From assembly GCA_902613595.1 (NCBI GenBank), contig CACMHY010000001.1:558001-622000 (forward strand): a stretch of DNA of 64,000 nucleotides, in the 5' to 3' direction. The stretch's first letter is position 1. Every line of letters starts with the position of its first letter. Both the position numbers and the translations under genes were made by a program. This document shows, piece by piece, positions 17,691-27,751 of the stretch. Origin of the DNA: an uncultured Bacteroidota bacterium. GTDB taxonomy: Bacteria > Bacteroidota > Bacteroidia > Flavobacteriales > Flavobacteriaceae. Under the pieces are notes generated by a model, which worked only from the letters and a program-made list of their open reading frames with translations, made no database searches and was not told the DNA's origin.

Positions 17691-19373
17691 ATGAATAAAA
17701 ACTTTGATGCTATAGTTGTTGGATCCGGAATAAGTGGTGGTTGGGCAGCTAAAGAACTTTGTGAAAAGGGATTAAAAACATTGGTACTTGAAAGAGGACG
17801 AATGGTTAAACATATCGAAGATTACCCTACAATGAATCTTGACCCATGGGATGTGAAACATGGCGGAAGAACCACTCAAGAGGAATTAAAAAACTACAAT
17901 AAACAAAAAAGGTGGGGGATTCATGAGGGCAATAGACATTTTTACAATAAGGATTCAGAATATGACTACGATGAGATTAAACCCTTTGACTGGATCAGAG
18001 GAACTCAGGTAGGTGGTCGTTCTCTAATCTGGGGACGACAAACATATCGATGGAGTGATGATGATTTTGAAGCTAATTTGAGAGATGGTATAGCCGTTGA
18101 TTGGCCGGTAAGGTATAAAGAGATTGCACCATGGTACTCTTATGTTGAAAAATTTATTGGAATAAGTGGTGAGGCTCTAAACCTACCTCAACTCCCTGAT
18201 AGTGAGTTTTTACCACCTATGGAACTAAATTGTGTAGAGAAAGAATTACAATCATCCATAGCAAAGAATTACAGAGATAGAATTTTAACTGTTGGTAGAG
18301 TAGCTCACATTACTGAAGGAACTAAAAGTGGATTAAGAACAGCTTGCCAATACAGAAACAGGTGTGACAGAGGTTGCCCCTATGGCGCTTATTTTAGCTC
18401 TAACTCGTCTACCATACCTAGAGCAGAAAAAACTGGGAAACTAACATTACATCCAAACTCGGTTGTGTCAGAGATAATTTATAACAAAGACAAAAAGAAA
18501 GCTACAGGAGTAAGAGTAGTTAATACAATTACAAAAGAAATTTCAGAGTTTAAAGCGAAAATTATTTTTTTATGTGCCTCATCAATGGCTTCTACTGCTA
18601 TTTTAATGAATTCTAAATCAGATAGATTCCCCAATGGTCTTGGAAATGATTCTGGAGAATTAGGACATAACATTATGGACCACCAATTAGGAAGTGGTGC
18701 ATCAGGAAAATATGAAGGCTTTCAAGATCGCTATTATTATGGCAGAAGACCAAATGGTTTCTACATACCAAGATTTAGAAATATTGGTGGAAAATCAAAA
18801 AATTTAGATTTTATTAGGGGCTACGGATATCAAGGAGGTGCAAGTAGAGGAGATTGGTCAAAAGCAATTAAAGAACTTAGTTATGGTTCTGATTTTAAAA
18901 ATGCTATTTTAAAACCTGGGGGTTGGAGTATCGGAATGGGAGGTTTTGGAGAAGTATTACCTTATCACGAAAATCGTATGTTTTTAGATTATAATAAAAT
19001 TGATTCTTATGGTTTACCCAAAATAGTTTTTGATGCTGAATTCAAAGAGAATGAAAAAAGGATGAAAGAAGATTGGAAAATTCAGGCAGCTGAAATGCTT
19101 GAAAATGCAGGTTGTAAAGATGTGACTATTAATGATTCAAATGCACCGATTGGAAAAGGAATCCATGAAATGGGAACAGCTCGAATGGGTCGAAATGTTA
19201 AAACATCTGTATTAAATAAATACAATCAGATACATTCTGTAAAAAATGTGTTTGTCACAGATGGCGCTTTTATGACTTCTTCAGGAACCCAAAATCCGTC
19301 TTTGACATACATGGCTTTTACTGCAAGAGCAGTAGACCATGCCGTTTCAGAGCTTAAAAAACTTAATATTTGA
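17691..19373 (+). CDS. GMC-family FAD oxidoreductase
   Basis: A 560-residue glucose-methanol-choline oxidoreductase. The FAD-binding Rossmann motif is VGSGISGGWAAKEL at the N-terminus, followed by LERG. The flavin loop VGGRSLIWGRQTYRW lies near residue 107. The C-terminal family motif GIHEMGTARMG and the catalytic-pair region GTQNPSLTYMA are present. A Cys cluster (TACQYRNRCDRGCPYG, about residues 222-237) is typical of the subgroup that oxidises sugar or glycoside hydroxyls in Bacteroidota. No Tat signal is visible, so it may depend on a partner or be cytoplasmic. It lies 86 nt after EI in the same direction and could be a separate unit. Confidence 0.88.
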   Translation: MNKNFDAIVVGSGISGGWAAKELCEKGLKTLVLERGRMVKHIEDYPTMNLDPWDVKHGGRTTQEELKNYNKQKRWGIHEGNRHFYNKDSEYDYDEIKPFDWIRGTQVGGRSLIWGRQTYRWSDDDFEANLRDGIAVDWPVRYKEIAPWYSYVEKFIGISGEALNLPQLPDSEFLPPMELNCVEKELQSSIAKNYRDRILTVGRVAHITEGTKSGLRTACQYRNRCDRGCPYGAYFSSNSSTIPRAEKTGKLTLHPNSVVSEIIYNKDKKKATGVRVVNTITKEISEFKAKIIFLCASSMASTAILMNSKSDRFPNGLGNDSGELGHNIMDHQLGSGASGKYEGFQDRYYYGRRPNGFYIPRFRNIGGKSKNLDFIRGYGYQGGASRGDWSKAIKELSYGSDFKNAILKPGGWSIGMGGFGEVLPYHENRMFLDYNKIDSYGLPKIVFDAEFKENEKRMKEDWKIQAAEMLENAGCKDVTINDSNAPIGKGIHEMGTARMGRNVKTSVLNKYNQIHSVKNVFVTDGAFMTSSGTQNPSLTYMAFTARAVDHAVSELKKLNI

Positions 19374-19404
19374 ATAAAAATAAATTAAACAAGATGTCTT
19401 TTTT

Positions 19405-20832
19405 ATGAAAAAATTTATCCTTTTTTTTTCATTATTTATTTTTTCTTGCTCAGAGGAAACTATTTTTTTTGAAAACTCCTATGTTATTGAAAATATTAAC
19501 ATAATAGACCCCATTGATGGTCTTAGTAGTAACAAGACTGTAGTCATTACAAAAAATAAAATAACTGAAATTTTTAATTCAAATGAAATTAAAGTTTCTA
19601 AGAAAAATAAAATATTTAATGGTGAGGCTAAATTTTTAATCCCTGGCCTTTGGGATGCACATGTACATTTTGCTTATCAAACAGAATTAGCCGATTCGAT
19701 GATGGATCTTTTTTTACTACACGGTATAACAAGTCTAAGGGACACTGGTGGGCCTTTTGATTTTGTAAATAGCTATAAACAAAATTCATTGGAAAATCCC
19801 AAAACAAAAGCTCGTTTAAAAATTGCAGGACCTTTATTAGACGGGAGATTTAATGTTTATGATGGCAGTGACCATACTCATCCCGTTCTATCAATAAAAA
19901 ATGTTGATGACAATGAATTAAGAAAAAATGTGGAAATGCTAATTGAAAATAAAGTTGATTTTCTCAAAGCATATGAAATGTTAAGTCCGTCACAATTCAA
20001 ACTTCTAACAGAGTTAGCTAAAAAAAATAATTTAAAACTTACAGGTCATGTGCCTCTTAGCATAAATGTAGAAATTGCATCTAGCTCTGGTTTAAACAGT
20101 ATAGAACATTTTAGAAATATTGAACTTTCAATGACCAAAATGACCAATGATCTTCTAAAAGAAAGAAAAGAAATTTTAAAGAATAAATCTGCTTTAAGGG
20201 GTGCCAGTCTAAGGTCCTTGTTGCACAGTAAACAACGTATGAGGTCTATTTATAATCTTGATTCTTCCAAAATTAAAAATGTTGTAGATATCCTGGCAAA
20301 AAATGACACATGGCAAATTCCCACTCTGAAACTTTATAAAAACTTTGCCTCGAAGAGTTATAAATCTAAGCAATATGATTCTTATTTAAACCTTCTTCCA
20401 AAAAATATCGGAGAAAATTGGAGAAAAACTATCAGTCAATTGGAAGATAATGAAGATAAGGAAAGAATCGATTTCACTAAATGGCAATCCAGTATGGTGA
20501 AATATATGCACAAAAAAGGAATTACATTTATGGCAGGAACAGATACTCCAATTGGATTTTTAGTCCCTGGTTTGAGTTTACATCAAGAAATTGAAGAATT
20601 AACCAACTCTGGCCTTACTAACTTGGAGGCCTTAAAGGCAGCTACAATAAATCCATCAAAATATTTCAATCTTCAAGATTCCTTAGGAAGGATAAAACCA
20701 AATTATATTGCTGACCTGATAATTTTAAATCAGAATCCTTTGATTGATATTAAAAACACAAGGAAAATAAGTGCCGTTATCAAAGATGGTTTTTTTATGA
20801 ATGGAAAATATTTAGATTCAATAAAAAACTAA
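19405..20832 (+). CDS. Amidohydrolase-family lipoprotein
   Basis: A 475-residue exported metal-dependent hydrolase of the imidazolonepropionase-like amidohydrolase family. A short signal peptide ends in a lipobox with Cys15 (FIFSC). Metal-site motifs occur in order: DAHVHF, the Lys of DFLKAYEM (possible carbamylated bridge), LTGHVP, SIEHF and AGTDTP. The C-terminal NPSKYF, then LGRIKPNYIADLIIL, completes the beta-sandwich domain. Members hydrolyse cyclic amides or dipeptides; the substrate here is unknown. It follows the GMC gene by 31 nt and is probably cotranscribed with it. Confidence 0.87.
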   Translation: MKKFILFFSLFIFSCSEETIFFENSYVIENINIIDPIDGLSSNKTVVITKNKITEIFNSNEIKVSKKNKIFNGEAKFLIPGLWDAHVHFAYQTELADSMMDLFLLHGITSLRDTGGPFDFVNSYKQNSLENPKTKARLKIAGPLLDGRFNVYDGSDHTHPVLSIKNVDDNELRKNVEMLIENKVDFLKAYEMLSPSQFKLLTELAKKNNLKLTGHVPLSINVEIASSSGLNSIEHFRNIELSMTKMTNDLLKERKEILKNKSALRGASLRSLLHSKQRMRSIYNLDSSKIKNVVDILAKNDTWQIPTLKLYKNFASKSYKSKQYDSYLNLLPKNIGENWRKTISQLEDNEDKERIDFTKWQSSMVKYMHKKGITFMAGTDTPIGFLVPGLSLHQEIEELTNSGLTNLEALKAATINPSKYFNLQDSLGRIKPNYIADLIILNQNPLIDIKNTRKISAVIKDGFFMNGKYLDSIKN

Positions 20833-20915
20833 AAAAAATTTAACTGGGAAATAACTATTGATTATTAGACCCTCTATTATTCTAAATAAAAAAATGTAGA
20901 TTGACTCGGAAATAG

Positions 20916-20988
20916 TTGGCCTACTAGGGATCGAACCTAGACTCTTCTGAACCAAAATCAGACGTGTTGCCAGTTACACCATAGGCCA
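20916..20988 (-). tRNA. trnQ: tRNA-Gln (anticodon TTG)
   Basis: A 73-base cloverleaf on the minus strand: acceptor TGGCCTA pairs with TAGGCCA, then discriminator A. The D arm is GTGT/ACAC. The anticodon stem TCTGA/TCAGA encloses loop TTTTGGT with anticodon TTG, and the T arm CTAGG/CCTAG has loop TTCGATC. CCA is not encoded. It lies between two plus-strand genes, and the rest of the gap 20833-21105 shows nothing else I can support. Confidence 0.97.
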
Positions 20989-21105
20989 ATTGAGCTGCAA
21001 ATTTATAGGAAAGTTTTTTTTACACCAAGTTTTATTAAAAAAACCATACAATCCAAAATTCATTTTCTCTTCCTCTATTAATCATTAAATTCGTAAAAAA
21101 AATTA

Positions 21106-24100
21106 ATGCAAAACACAAATGCATCATATCGAATTTGGAATCTGGTTTTTGGATGGTCAGTTTTTGCAATAGCACTATTTACATTTGGAAGTACAGTTGA
21201 ACCAACTGCAAGTTTTTGGGATGCAGGAGAGTATATCTCAACCTCTGCTAAACTTCAAGTCGGACACCCCCCTGGAGCACCATTTTTTCAAATGATGGGT
21301 GCCTTTTTTGCCTTATTTGCTTCAGGACCAGAAAAAATTGCTTTGATGGTAAATTATATGTCTGTTTTTTCATCCGCATTTACTATTCTATTTCTTTTTT
21401 GGACGCTAACACTTTTATTAAAAAAACTTCCCTTTTTTAAAACTTTAGATTCAATTCCAGATCACATAGGTTTTTTTGGTAGTGCTGCAGTAGGATCATT
21501 ATCATTTTGCTTTTCTGACAGTTTTTGGTTTAACGCAGTTGAGACTGAAGTATATGCAATGGCAACGCTGATTCTTTCAATATTATTTTGGTTGGGTTTA
21601 AAATGGGAAGAAGAAATGAATACTTCAAGGGGTGACCGATGGCTACTAATGATCGCTTTTGTTATAGGTCTTTCATTTGGTGTCCACTTTATGGGCCTTT
21701 TAACTATTCCTGCACTAGGAATGATTTATTACTTTAAAAATTACAAAAAGATAACACTCAAAGGTTTCATTTATGCTAACCTGATTTCAACAGCAATTTT
21801 ACTTATCATCTTCAAATTGTTACTCCCCTCAACTTTAGCATTTTTTGGAAAAGCTGAAGTGTTTTTTGTAAATACAATGGGGCTTCCATTTAATAGCGGA
21901 ACAATAATAGCTGCTTTGATTATTATTGGATTGTTCTATTTTGGTTTGAAATTTTCTCAAAAACGTAATCTTGTAAACTTAAATACTGGAATTTTAGCAA
22001 TACTATTTGTTTTTTTGGGCTTTTCGTCATGGATTATGATTCCTATCCGTGCCAATGCAAATACTGTAATTAATGAAAATTCTCCATCAGATGCACGTCT
22101 ACTTTTAGCTTATTATAACTTAGAACAATATCCCGAAACTAAACTTTTTTATGGACCAATGTTTTCTGATGTATATGCTGGGCAAGATCCTGATAGACCG
22201 TATATAGATGATAAGCCTAAATATGAAAGAGATTATAAAACAGGGAAGTATAAGATTGTTAATTTTTGGAGAGATGCTAGATTTAATTCTAATAGTGCTC
22301 ATAATGGAATACTGCCACGTCTCTGGAGTAGTGAGCATGCCGGTAATTACATGAATTTTACAGAGCCTTTAGAATTTAGTATTAAGCCAGAATATCGCTC
22401 AAATGCACAATTGAAAAATAGAATTGATCAATTCCGTGAAGATATTTCAGATGGATCAATTGATGGAGATCAATTTCATGAATTTTTAAAAACTTTCAGT
22501 CCATATTTAGATATTGAAAAACCCTCTTTTTTTTCTAACCTGAGATTTTTCATAGAATATCAACTAGGTTATATGTATTGGAGATATTTTATGTGGAATT
22601 TCACAGGTAGACAGAACGACAACCAAGGGGAATATAATATTCTTGATGGTAACTGGATAAGTGGAATACCATTTATCGATAAAATCCGCCTTGGAAACCA
22701 AGAAAATTTAAATGATGATGCTTTAAATAATAAAGCCCGAAATACCTATTTCTTTCTTCCCTTTCTTCTAGGACTTGTTGGATTATATTTTTTGTATAAC
22801 CAAGATCCAAAAAGATTTTGGGTTCTAATGCTTTTTTTCCTGTTTACCGGTGTTGCATTAAAAGTATACCTCAATGAGCGACCATTTGAACCGAGAGAGC
22901 GAGATTATGCCCTTGTAGGTTCCTTTTATGTTTTCAGCATCTGGATTGGTTTGGGATGCATGGGGGTAATCAAAAAAATAAGTGAATATATTTCAAATCG
23001 TATCGCTTCACCACTTGTGGTTATGACATGTTTATTAGCTGTTCCTTTTCTAATGGCTTTTCAAAATTGGGACGATCATGATCGTTCTAACCGTTACACT
23101 GCGCAGTCGCTATCACGCTCGTACTTACAATCAATTCAGAAAGATAAAGGAGCAATAATTTTTACAATTGGCGATAACGATACTTTTGCTTTATGGTATG
23201 CTCAAGACATTGAGGGTTACAGGACCGATGTACGTACTATAAATTCAAGTTTGTTAGGTACCGATTGGTATATAGATCAGATGAAGAGAAAAACTTATGA
23301 AAGTGAACCTATACCTTCACAAATGACACATGCCTTGTATGCGTATGGAGTAAGAGACGTGATAAGATATCAGCCAGTTTTGGATTCAGTGAGATGGGAT
23401 ATTAAAGACTTTATGAATTGGATTTCAAGTGACCACCCACGCACTAAGATTAAAGATTTTTTAACTAAAACAGGTCGTGATCCCAACCAGCTGCCTAAAA
23501 GTCAGCAAGAAGGAGTTTTTTATCCAACAAGAAAAATTCGTATTCCGGTGAATAAGGAAAATGTTTTGAAAAGTGGTATTGTCAAGCCTGAGGATGCTGA
23601 CAAAATTTTGTCACATATAGATATAGATCTTCCAGAAACCGCTCTTTTGAAAAACCAAATGATGATGCTAGATATTCTAGCTAATAATGACTGGGAAAGA
23701 CCTATTTATTTTACAGGTGGAAGTTATTCAGATTCTGAATACATATGGATGAAAAAATATCTTCAACTAGAAGGACTCGTTTATAAGTTGGTTCCTATCG
23801 AAACTAACCTAGGTAAAGAAAATCCGTATCTAATGGGAAGAATAGATAGTGATTTAATGTATGACATTGTACTTAATTGGAATTGGGGTAATTCCGAGCG
23901 GGAGGATATCTACCATGATCCTGAAACAAGGAAAAATAGTATTTCATTTAGAAGTAATATGGCTCGTTTAGCAGAACAATTGATAAATGAAAATAAAACT
24001 GAAAAAGCAAAAAAAGTAATGGATCTTGCGATCGAAAAAATGCCTTTAGACTATTTTGGTTATTATAGTTTACTTGTTCCCTTTGTTGATGGTTATTACA

Positions 24101-24654
24101 GGATAAATGATGTTAAAGTTGCACAAGACTTATCCAAAAAAATTGGTTATAAGTATTTTGATCGGCTTGAATATTTTAATTCTCTATCCGCAGAAAGACA
24201 ATATGAGTTAGGTGAGGAAATTGTAACTGAAATTGAACGTTACAGATCTCTTATTGAAGCCGAATTAAAACATGCTGACAAATCAGACTTAAAGCCCTCT
24301 TTAAATAATTTTACAACTGCTATTCGTCCTTTTAAATATCTCTATGGAGATTACGAGTTTTATACAAATCTTGTAGATGTAGCAGAAGGCTTTTTCATTA
24401 TCGGTGATATACAACCAGCACAAAATTTAAGCATACAAATCGCTAATGAGTATAGTGAAAGAATGGAATTGTATGCCCAATTCCCCATTTCAAATCGAGC
24501 GCAACTAAAAGATAGAATTGAAAATGAGTGGGTTGCCTATAATTATTTTCTTCAAATTGTAAATAAGTATGATAATTCTGACTTTTTTAAAAAATTAGAA
24601 ACTCAATACAATCAAAACGTAGTTAGATTGAATGAAAAAAGTAAAAAAGAATGA
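21106..24654 (+). CDS. DUF2723 multi-pass membrane protein, glycosyltransferase-like
   Basis: A 1182-residue protein of the DUF2723 family, frequent in Bacteroidota and related to TMEM260-type protein O-mannosyltransferases. The N-terminus holds the family signature FWDAGEYISTSAKLQVGHPPGAP (recognised by WDAGEYI and GHPPGAP), with acidic residues where GT-C enzymes keep catalytic Asp/Glu. About ten to twelve hydrophobic segments fill residues 10-650, with NERPFEPRERDY in a loop. The C-terminal 500 residues are soluble, contain GDNDTFALWYAQ, and probably end in TPR-like helices. A role in periplasmic protein or lipid glycosylation is inferred from the fold, not shown. Confidence 0.88.
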   Translation: MQNTNASYRIWNLVFGWSVFAIALFTFGSTVEPTASFWDAGEYISTSAKLQVGHPPGAPFFQMMGAFFALFASGPEKIALMVNYMSVFSSAFTILFLFWTLTLLLKKLPFFKTLDSIPDHIGFFGSAAVGSLSFCFSDSFWFNAVETEVYAMATLILSILFWLGLKWEEEMNTSRGDRWLLMIAFVIGLSFGVHFMGLLTIPALGMIYYFKNYKKITLKGFIYANLISTAILLIIFKLLLPSTLAFFGKAEVFFVNTMGLPFNSGTIIAALIIIGLFYFGLKFSQKRNLVNLNTGILAILFVFLGFSSWIMIPIRANANTVINENSPSDARLLLAYYNLEQYPETKLFYGPMFSDVYAGQDPDRPYIDDKPKYERDYKTGKYKIVNFWRDARFNSNSAHNGILPRLWSSEHAGNYMNFTEPLEFSIKPEYRSNAQLKNRIDQFREDISDGSIDGDQFHEFLKTFSPYLDIEKPSFFSNLRFFIEYQLGYMYWRYFMWNFTGRQNDNQGEYNILDGNWISGIPFIDKIRLGNQENLNDDALNNKARNTYFFLPFLLGLVGLYFLYNQDPKRFWVLMLFFLFTGVALKVYLNERPFEPRERDYALVGSFYVFSIWIGLGCMGVIKKISEYISNRIASPLVVMTCLLAVPFLMAFQNWDDHDRSNRYTAQSLSRSYLQSIQKDKGAIIFTIGDNDTFALWYAQDIEGYRTDVRTINSSLLGTDWYIDQMKRKTYESEPIPSQMTHALYAYGVRDVIRYQPVLDSVRWDIKDFMNWISSDHPRTKIKDFLTKTGRDPNQLPKSQQEGVFYPTRKIRIPVNKENVLKSGIVKPEDADKILSHIDIDLPETALLKNQMMMLDILANNDWERPIYFTGGSYSDSEYIWMKKYLQLEGLVYKLVPIETNLGKENPYLMGRIDSDLMYDIVLNWNWGNSEREDIYHDPETRKNSISFRSNMARLAEQLINENKTEKAKKVMDLAIEKMPLDYFGYYSLLVPFVDGYYRINDVKVAQDLSKKIGYKYFDRLEYFNSLSAERQYELGEEIVTEIERYRSLIEAELKHADKSDLKPSLNNFTTAIRPFKYLYGDYEFYTNLVDVAEGFFIIGDIQPAQNLSIQIANEYSERMELYAQFPISNRAQLKDRIENEWVAYNYFLQIVNKYDNSDFFKKLETQYNQNVVRLNEKSKKE

Positions 24655-24658
24655 TTTA

Positions 24659-24958
24659 TTAATCTATATGATCTTTCAGAAGACTAATTAATGTATTAGC
24701 ATCTTGTTCACCACTTTGACGCCAGACCATTTCACTAAATTTATATATCATAAGTGTCGGTAGCACTTTCACTCTTAGTGCCTCTGATAATTGTTGATTT
24801 TTATCAACATCAATTTTAATTACCTTGCCTTTATCACCCATGGCAGCAGCCACGTCTTTTAAAATGGGATTCATGTCCTGCGATGCCTCTTCTTGGCTTC
24901 TAAAAAAAGCAAGAAGAATTGGAATTTTTTCATCTAAAAGCTCACCGAATTTTGACAT
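24659..24958 (-). CDS. Thioredoxin-fold protein without cysteines
   Basis: A 99-residue protein with a thioredoxin-like pattern: strand PILLAFFRS, helix, IDVDKNQQLSEALRV, and the cis-Pro loop KVLPTLMIYK. The CxxC position is occupied by SQEE (RSQEEASQDM), and no Cys is present anywhere in the protein, so it cannot do thiol redox chemistry. A structural or chaperone-like role is likely. It converges with the DUF2723 gene, with four bases between the stops, and lies 36 nt downstream of the metallophosphoesterase gene on the same strand. A match to the -7 box, TACATTTG, lies at 24984-24977. Confidence 0.82.
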   Translation of the reverse strand: MSKFGELLDEKIPILLAFFRSQEEASQDMNPILKDVAAAMGDKGKVIKIDVDKNQQLSEALRVKVLPTLMIYKFSEMVWRQSGEQDANTLISLLKDHID

Positions 24959-24994
24959 TCACTTAAAAATTTAAAACAAATGTAAAAAAATCAA

Positions 24995-26221
24995 TTAAAT
25001 GCTTGATTTTGACTTTGATAAAGTTATGACTGAAACTTCTGGCCACATTCCAACTCTCCCAGGGTAGGCTAAGTAACCAAACCCCCTGTTGACATTTAAA
25101 TACTGTTTGTTTTCACCATATACTCCTGCCCATTGTTTATAGCGCCATTTTGCTGGACTCCATTTGATAATTCCAGGTATTTCAATTCCAAATTGCATGC
25201 CGTGAGTGTGCCCGCTTAAAGTAAGATGAATTTTAAATGGATGCGGAATAACTTGTGCTTCCCAATGGGAAGGGTCGTGGGTCAACAAAATTTTAAAATC
25301 TTTTTCGGAAACCTTATTGAGAGCTTTGTTAAGATCTCCCGCTTTTTTAAATCCAGATCCCCAATTTTCAACACCAATTATAGCTAATCGCTCTCCATCT
25401 TTTTCTATAAAACGAGATTCATTAAGTAGTAAATCCCACCCCATTTCATTGTGAGCATCATATAAATCTTTCATGTTTTTTCTCTTAGCAGCTGGACTTT
25501 CCCATCGCATATAATCGCCATAGTCATGATTACCCAAAATTGAAAAAACACCAAATTCTGCTTTAATTTTATTAAATATTTTAATCCATGGCTTAATTTC
25601 ATCTGCACGATTGTTGACAAGATCACCTGTAAATAGTACTAAATCTGATTTTTGTTGATTTACTAAATCAACACCATACTGTACTTTAGTTTGATTATCA
25701 AAACTCCCACTATGTATATCTGAAATTTGTGTAATCTTGAATCCATCAAATGCATCAGGGAGGTCCTCAAATTCTAAGTTATATGACAAAACTTTATAAT
25801 TATATTTTCCACGGTACATGCCGTATAAAAGCGATGCAAATGGGATTGAAGCTAGACCAAGTGCAATTTGAGAAATAATTTTTCTGCGAGAAGGAATAAA
25901 TTGTGTTTGCTCTGGTACCCTTTTTAAAAAACTATATAAAGCTTGGGGAATCCTAAAAACATCCTCAGCTAGAAGTATCACACTTAGAAGCAGTTGAAAA
26001 ATTAAAAGAGAAAGAAAAAAACCAATTGCATACATAAGGCGGGGTTCGTTAGTTGTATTTCTTTCTAAAATCAAAGTATAGAACAAAAGGTTACCTACAA
26101 TGATTACAGTAAAAAATACATAACCATAAAGTATCCAACGATTTGATATGGCAGTTTTTAAAGCTTGGTAGCTATACCACTGAAAAAAAACTAAAAGTAG
26201 CAGGGTTATTAGCCAGCGCAT
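24995..26221 (-). CDS. Membrane-anchored metallophosphoesterase
   Basis: A 408-residue protein of the YkuE/YaeI-like calcineurin phosphoesterase family. About four membrane segments occupy residues 1-135, followed by the catalytic domain with the full set of di-metal motifs: ISDIHSG, FTGDLVNN, GNHDYGD, LLTHDPSHW and LSGHTHGMQFG. Relatives hydrolyse phospholipid-type or other phosphodiesters, including UDP-diacylglucosamine. I chose the ATG at 26221; an in-frame TTG two codons upstream is less likely. It lies between dgt (50 nt upstream) and the Cys-free thioredoxin-like gene. Confidence 0.9.
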   Translation of the reverse strand: MRWLITLLLLVFFQWYSYQALKTAISNRWILYGYVFFTVIIVGNLLFYTLILERNTTNEPRLMYAIGFFLSLLIFQLLLSVILLAEDVFRIPQALYSFLKRVPEQTQFIPSRRKIISQIALGLASIPFASLLYGMYRGKYNYKVLSYNLEFEDLPDAFDGFKITQISDIHSGSFDNQTKVQYGVDLVNQQKSDLVLFTGDLVNNRADEIKPWIKIFNKIKAEFGVFSILGNHDYGDYMRWESPAAKRKNMKDLYDAHNEMGWDLLLNESRFIEKDGERLAIIGVENWGSGFKKAGDLNKALNKVSEKDFKILLTHDPSHWEAQVIPHPFKIHLTLSGHTHGMQFGIEIPGIIKWSPAKWRYKQWAGVYGENKQYLNVNRGFGYLAYPGRVGMWPEVSVITLSKSKSSI

Positions 26222-26234
26222 ATACAATTTTCGT

Positions 26235-26242
26235 CAAAGGTA
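26235..26242 (-). promoter_or_regulatory. Candidate -7 box before the metallophosphoesterase gene
   Basis: On the minus strand TACCTTTG matches TAnnTTTG and ends 13 bases before the ATG at 26221, inside the 50-nt gap after dgt. It would give a very short leader. No clear -33 element is seen, so support is weak. Confidence 0.25.
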
Positions 26243-26271
26243 AACAGTAAAAATATAATTAACGAATCTAT

Positions 26272-27591
26272 TTAGCCTCCAATATCTTTTGCCATTCTCA
26301 ATGCTTTACCATCAGATAAGCTTGCAACAAAACAGCTTGAATTCAATAAAGTTTCATAGAGTGTTCCCCCAGCCATTGGAATTCCCTCTGGGACTAATGA
26401 AAGGATCAATTTATCATGAACATTAGCCTTATTGTTGAAGCTTCTTATTGCTGCCTCGCAATAGTATTCTAGTAATATGGTTATAGCCCTATGCCCCATG
26501 ACCTCTTTTTGAATTACTTCTTTTGATTGATAAACATTCTCAACACTTATTTTAATAATATCCTCAATCTGGGGTTTGAATCTACTTTTTTCCAAAAGGC
26601 TTTGACTAAAAGTTCCTAATAGTATACTGTCTTCATTGTCAATAAATGTATCGACAGCATCTTTGATCATGCTGTTTATGGCAAGTGCTCTTAAATAACT
26701 TAATCTTTGCGGTTTATAAGCAAGTTGTGCATATTTTTTAGAATCAATTTGGTCTTTTACTAGATTGATTAAATATTCTAATGCAAACTCTTCTGATATC
26801 CATCCTAAGTTGATTCCATCTTCAAAGTCAATAATCGTATAGCAAATATCATCTGCAGCTTCAACCAAATAGGTCAATGGATGACGAAAAATTTTTTCTC
26901 CATCAATTAATGATAATTCATCTGCTACTTCTTTGAAAAATGTTTTTTGCGATTGAAAGTAACCATATTTTTTATCCGCTACATGGGGTGTTGGTTTTAC
27001 AGGTAAACTAGCTTTTGGATACTTAACAAATGCTCCTAAAGTGGCATAACTAAGTCTAAGACCACCTTGTGTTCCTGGATGAGATTCAGTTAAAATTTTA
27101 AACCCATTAGCATTACCCTCAAAATCACACAAATCTTGATATTCCTTATCAGTTAACTTATTCTTGTACTTTACACCCCCTCCTGAACTAAAAAAGTGGC
27201 CAATAGCTTTTTCACCACTATGCCCAAATGGGGGATTTCCTATGTCATGAGCTAAAGAAGCTGCAGCAGTTATAGCACCAAAATCATTAGATTGATATCC
27301 TAATGATTGTTTGAGATGTGGATGTTTCTGCAAGATGGCATGGCCAGCCATTCGTCCTAAACTTCTTCCAACAACTGAAACTTCTAGGCTATGTGTCAGT
27401 CGAGTATGAACAAAATCTGTTTTGGAAAAAGGTATTACTTGTGTTTTATCCTGAAGACTTCGAAATGCATTTGAAAAAACTATTCTGTCGTAATCTACTT
27501 CAAATCCCAAACGTAAATTGTCCTGCTCAATTCGAAGGCGCTTGTTGGTATCTCCAAAACGTTTTAATGAAAGAAGTGATTCCCAATTCAT
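26272..27591 (-). CDS. dgt: Deoxyguanosinetriphosphate triphosphohydrolase (dGTPase)
   Basis: Hydrolyses dGTP or other dNTPs to nucleoside and tripolyphosphate. The 439-residue protein starts MNWESLLSLKRFG and has the HD-domain set: HTRLTHSLEVSVVGR, SLAHDIGNPPFGHSGE and YLVEAADDICYTIID. These supply the H..HD..D metal ligands. The motif NAFRSLQDKTQV is characteristic of the dGTPase family. The length is normal. The gene stands divergent from the beta-helix lipoprotein. It may balance dNTP pools with the ribonucleotide reductase and dCMP deaminase genes found elsewhere in the window. Confidence 0.94.
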   Translation of the reverse strand: MNWESLLSLKRFGDTNKRLRIEQDNLRLGFEVDYDRIVFSNAFRSLQDKTQVIPFSKTDFVHTRLTHSLEVSVVGRSLGRMAGHAILQKHPHLKQSLGYQSNDFGAITAAASLAHDIGNPPFGHSGEKAIGHFFSSGGGVKYKNKLTDKEYQDLCDFEGNANGFKILTESHPGTQGGLRLSYATLGAFVKYPKASLPVKPTPHVADKKYGYFQSQKTFFKEVADELSLIDGEKIFRHPLTYLVEAADDICYTIIDFEDGINLGWISEEFALEYLINLVKDQIDSKKYAQLAYKPQRLSYLRALAINSMIKDAVDTFIDNEDSILLGTFSQSLLEKSRFKPQIEDIIKISVENVYQSKEVIQKEVMGHRAITILLEYYCEAAIRSFNNKANVHDKLILSLVPEGIPMAGGTLYETLLNSSCFVASLSDGKALRMAKDIGG

Positions 27592-27595
27592 ATAA

Positions 27596-27603
27596 CAAAT
27601 TTA
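27596..27603 (-). promoter_or_regulatory. Candidate -7 box four bases from the dgt start
   Basis: On the minus strand TAAATTTG matches TAnnTTTG and ends four bases before the dgt ATG. A transcript from it would begin at or next to the start codon. No -33 element is obvious at the usual spacing. Confidence 0.3.
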
Positions 27604-27719
27604 AGAATCTAGGTTCTTATGTTAAGAGAAGTTTAACAAAAAAATATTTGATAATATTTTTTTAAAGATTTAGTTGTAAAAATTAACATTCAACTAAAAT
27701 CTCATTGGTTTCAGAAAAA

Positions 27720-27727
27720 TATATTTG
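27720..27727 (+). promoter_or_regulatory. Candidate -7 box of the lipoprotein/TonB receptor unit
   Basis: TATATTTG matches the -7 consensus 24 bases before the lipoprotein ATG at 27752. A TTGG lies upstream at 27705-27708, but only 12 bases away, so the -33 element is uncertain. Confidence 0.35.
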
Positions 27728-27751
27728 TGAATCATAATTAAAATACAAAAA

